Of a stretch of 64,000 nucleotides of DNA, positions 58,361-64,000 are shown piece by piece (the stretch's first letter is position 1; the number at the start of each line of letters is the position of its first letter). The notes below the pieces were generated by a model, which saw nothing but the letters and a program-made list of their open reading frames with translations, searched no databases and was not told the DNA's origin. Source of the stretch: Cystobasidium ongulense. Taxonomy: Eukaryota > Basidiomycota > Cystobasidiomycetes > Cystobasidiales > Cystobasidiaceae. The translations under genes and the position numbers were made by a program. The stretch spans positions 806,001 through 870,000 of the forward strand of contig BQUP01000005.1 of NCBI GenBank assembly GCA_022835595.1, in the 5' to 3' direction.

Positions 58361-60668
58361 ATGTCTGATACATACACGTATCCTGTTCCGGTCAAGAAGT
58401 GCAATGTGGGTCGAGCAGTCGATCCAGAGCAAGAAGGTTCCCCCGAGCTACCTTCCCGCAAGACTACTCTGAGTGTAGCTGCGTTGGGTAACATCAGTAA
58501 GCTTTCCTATCCAGTTAGATAAACAGAGCCTTAGGACCTGTACCTTGTCGCTTCGCAGCGGGATGGGAGTACACAGACGGAGCTAGACAATTCTTCGGGG
58601 TGCCTTACGCCACCATCCCGGCGCGCTTCAAGCCTTCAATTTGCTGTGAAAGCTGGCACAATGGGAAGCTTGACGCGACCAAGCTGGGCCGTTATTGTCC
58701 CCAGCCCATGCGTCCGCCCTATCCTTTCTTCATGTTCGTAAGCAGATCAAAACCAGTGTTTGTTTGTTCCTGATGAGCCGTTCCTATTGCCAGGCCAGAG
58801 CGTCCATATTTGGGGGACTCGCTCCCAGGAGAATTCGAAGTAGGGCAAGTTCTTACATGCGACGGTCTACTCCCGCTTATTTCCTACTTTCCGCTACCCA
58901 CCATTTGCAGTGCTGCAACTTGAACATCACGATCCCTCCCGGGACGAAGCAAGGCGACAAGCGGCCTGTCATGGTGTTCCTGCACGGCGGAGCGTTCACG
59001 TTTGGAACTGCTAATTGTAAGCAGACGAGCCTCAAGAAATAGCTTTAGCCACTTCGTGACACTCTTGGCTATCTGCAGACTCGATTGTCGATGGCAGACC
59101 ACTAGCTAGACACTCTCTTGAGCTAGGCCTCCCTACCATTATCGTCAACATTAACTATCGAATAGGATGGTATGGATTTCTAGCTAGTCATGACATCAGA
59201 GAGGACAACAAAGACTCAGCAAACGGTAATTGGGGTCTCTAGTGAGCATTCAGCACGGCTTGACTTTTCGTCGAAAATCCGGATCCGCTGATATAATTCC
59301 AATTGGCGGGATGATTCCAGCGATCAACGTAATGCTCTTCAATGGATTCACAAGCACATAGAAAACTTTGGCGGAGATTCTCAGAAAGTTTGCTTGTTTG
59401 GTCAAAGCGCTGGCGGTGTATCTGTCGACGTCTTCTTGCAGAGCCCGGCAACTTGGTCTCTCTTCCAGAAGGCTATCCTGATGAGTGGAGCGATCCCGAT
59501 CTGCGGGAACTTCACGGAAGATGAGTACGATGTACTTTACTGCAAGCTTCTCGATGTCCTAGGCATTTCTCGAGAACAGTCCGGATCGAAACGTCTCGCA
59601 GCGCTGAGAGCTGTACCTCACGAGGCATTATCGGCACACACCTCAGTTGTCTTTGGCGGTATAGCGGTACCACAATTTGGACCATGCGACGATGGCTTTC
59701 TGCTGGGAGAGAATGTCAAGATCCCAAGGACGGAGGATTACATCTCTCTCAAATACAAGTTCCCTGGCAAGATCATGATCGGCGACTGCGAACACGAAGG
59801 TATTATCTACGGTAATGTCAGCGCACCACCTCTCCGCGTCAGGACACTCAATTGGAGGGCTTACACACCTCTCTCATCAGGAATTCGGGAGTACACGGCT
59901 ATCACCAACAGAGTTGGTGCATATGGTCAAAAATCATCTGCCTTCCAGTTTCGCCGAGCAGATATTGGAACATTACAAGGTCAAGCCGAATATGCCTGAA
60001 GCTGACAAACACTCGGCAGCAGAAGCAATGATCACAGACGGCAACTTTGTCCTTCCTGCACACTACGGTACTGTCAATTCAGCAGATAAGGTGTTCCGAT
60101 ATCACTGGTTCCACCGGTCTCAGTGGGACAACATGTGGGGCAATGGAGCCTACGCACATCATTCCATGGACTATATGTTTGTGTTTGGTGAGCTCATGCC
60201 TGGCGGGTTCGACCATAGTTTCAACAATATAGCAGCTTATGCGCGACGCGTTGACTAGGCAATATGACTTCTGTCATGACGCCCGAGGAAGTGCAACTAG
60301 GTCGTCAGATCTCAACCGACTATCTTCGTTTCGCCAACAATGTCGATCCTTACGCACCTTTTGGGTCGAAAGAGACTTTGCGAATATACGGGCCTTTGGC
60401 AGAGGTGTCGACAACAAGAGCGAAAGACTTTACAGGCCGGTCGGCGACCTGGATGGAAACGCTCAGCACGCATGCAGAGGCGTTCGCAAGGTGAGTAGTC
60501 TGTCCATACACATATGCATTCCAGTTGACCTGAACTTGCTTCCCATGCGTCTGAAGACTATGCTTTGACATTTCTATGCGCCGGGACAGCATTATGGCTC
60601 CACTCACGCCCGTCATCGCGACACGAGTAGTGAAAGCTCCTTCACAGGCTCAACAGCCCCCGATGTAG
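58361..60668 (+). CDS. Type B carboxylesterase
   Basis: Start at 58361 (MSDTYTYPVPVKKC), stop TAG at 60668. Visible are WEYTDGARQFFGVPYATIPA, VMVFLHGGAFTFGTAN (oxyanion HGGAF), INYRIGWYGFLAS, GNWGLYDQRNALQWI, the nucleophile in FGQSAGGVSVDVF, and a region AHHSMDYMFVFGN that should hold the catalytic His. Splicing of a 69 nt intron after VF (about 60188-60256) restores GNMTSVMTPEE and avoids an in-frame stop. The final exon gives SIMAPLTPVIATR. Type B carboxylesterases hydrolyse carboxylic esters; without a signal peptide this one is probably cytosolic. It diverges from the MFS transporter, suggesting uptake followed by ester cleavage. Confidence 0.8.
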
Positions 60669-61331
60669 CCAGTCTTTGGAAGGCAAGATCTCAATTGCCT
60701 CCTAGATTCGGAGCCTTGATGTTGTGCATTAGTCAACGGAGCTAGCAGACAAGGATATGGCGCGTAAATGAGCCGAAAAAAATTCTACTTAGACACGCGA
60801 AAAGCAAGATGGCTGTCCTTATTATCTATGCTATTCACCATTCCGCACTGTTCCTTTCAATTCTTGTAACAATGTTTCTTCTGGTCTCCCTGATTTGGCA
60901 ATTTGCATACTTCTTCTTATGCTTGACTAGTGGCCTTTGATTGCGGGATGACTTCGGAAATCGAGTGTACTCTTGATTTGGCTGGTGATTGCGCGACAAT
61001 GCAGATGTGCGCATTTGCGTCGAGATGATGATGTTTGTCAGCCTCACGTTCAGCCTAATGCACTACTACTGGCGGAAGCCCGTCCGAGGTTAATGTCCTT
61101 CTTTGCCTCGATACGCTCCGTCTAAAGTACATATTAGAAAAAGGGGATAGTAATTCCACGAAAACCCAAAACCAAATAAATCGCTTGCTCACTACGACTA
61201 AAAGTCCATAATCTATCATGCTGCTGATAAGTAATTATCCATGCTTCGAAATTCCTCACTAAATCAGTGTGCGATGAAATAAGAGGGTATTTTCAGCTGT
61301 CTTGATAGAAGCCATCCGATCATGACCGAAT
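60669..61331. other. Convergent intergenic spacer
   Basis: About 660 bp between two stops, AT-rich at 61130-61280; no gene is seen. Confidence 0.4.
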
Positions 61332-63999
<2,668 letters not shown>

Positions 64000-64000
64000 G

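Noticed and set aside
60239-60568. In-frame stop and alternative frame near the carboxylesterase C-terminus, suggesting a pseudogene
   Set aside because: A standard 69 nt intron restores the conserved frame across the stop.
46622-60668. Secondary-metabolite cluster
   Set aside because: No polyketide synthase, non-ribosomal peptide synthetase, terpene cyclase or P450 is present; primary catabolism fits better.

Overview
This is fungal nuclear DNA, most likely from a basidiomycete and, by inference, a tremellomycete (Cryptococcus/Tremella/Kwoniella-like). Genes lie on both strands, are cut by many 50-70 nt GT..AG introns, and are separated by short spacers. Marker genes fit: a basidiomycete-type secreted 'macrofage activating glycoprotein', a CreA/Mig1 repressor, BZZ1, TOM22, KU70, a PACT-domain spindle-pole protein and a GH5 exo-beta-1,3-glucanase. 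No rRNA, tRNA, CRISPR array or transposon was recognised. Coding regions were assembled by eye from splice signals and reading phase; nine multi-exon models (listed in their entries) close exactly in phase.

Layout, left to right. 0-11 kb: the 3' part of a low-complexity coiled-coil gene (cut by the left edge), a very large Ecl1-family (life-span regulator) protein, a secreted glycoprotein and an alpha/beta hydrolase. 11-29 kb: a minus-strand run of housekeeping and regulatory genes: a likely mitochondrial unknown, TOM22, eIF4B, BZZ1 (F-BAR, C1, two SH3), a CreA/Mig1-like zinc-finger repressor and KU70. 29-41 kb: KU70 is divergent from a ZC3H3/Red5-like five-CCCH-finger protein; then a Pcp1/Spc110-like PACT protein divergent from a type II membrane dipeptidyl aminopeptidase (Ste13/Dap2 type). 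41-46 kb: a BTB protein, an F-box protein, an unknown acidic protein with an apparent frameshift, and an HSBP1-like protein.

46-61 kb looks metabolic: acetoacetyl-CoA synthetase and a class III aminotransferase fire divergently from a 267 bp spacer, followed by a Zn2Cys6 transcription factor, a decayed partial duplicate of that factor, a Dal5/allantoate-type MFS transporter and a type B carboxylesterase. This reads like a small, locally regulated catabolic group (regulator, transporter, hydrolase, transaminase, acyl-CoA ligase), but co-regulation is inferred only from position. The right edge cuts the 5' end of a GH5 exo-beta-1,3-glucanase gene.

Most notable: the Ecl1-like gene, whose 189 nt intron is stop-free and a multiple of three and sits between the two cysteine pairs; several phase-consistent micro-exons of 11-29 nt; the intron-bearing relic of the Zn2Cys6 gene; and the possible catabolic group. 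I saw no clear novel defence or mobile system.
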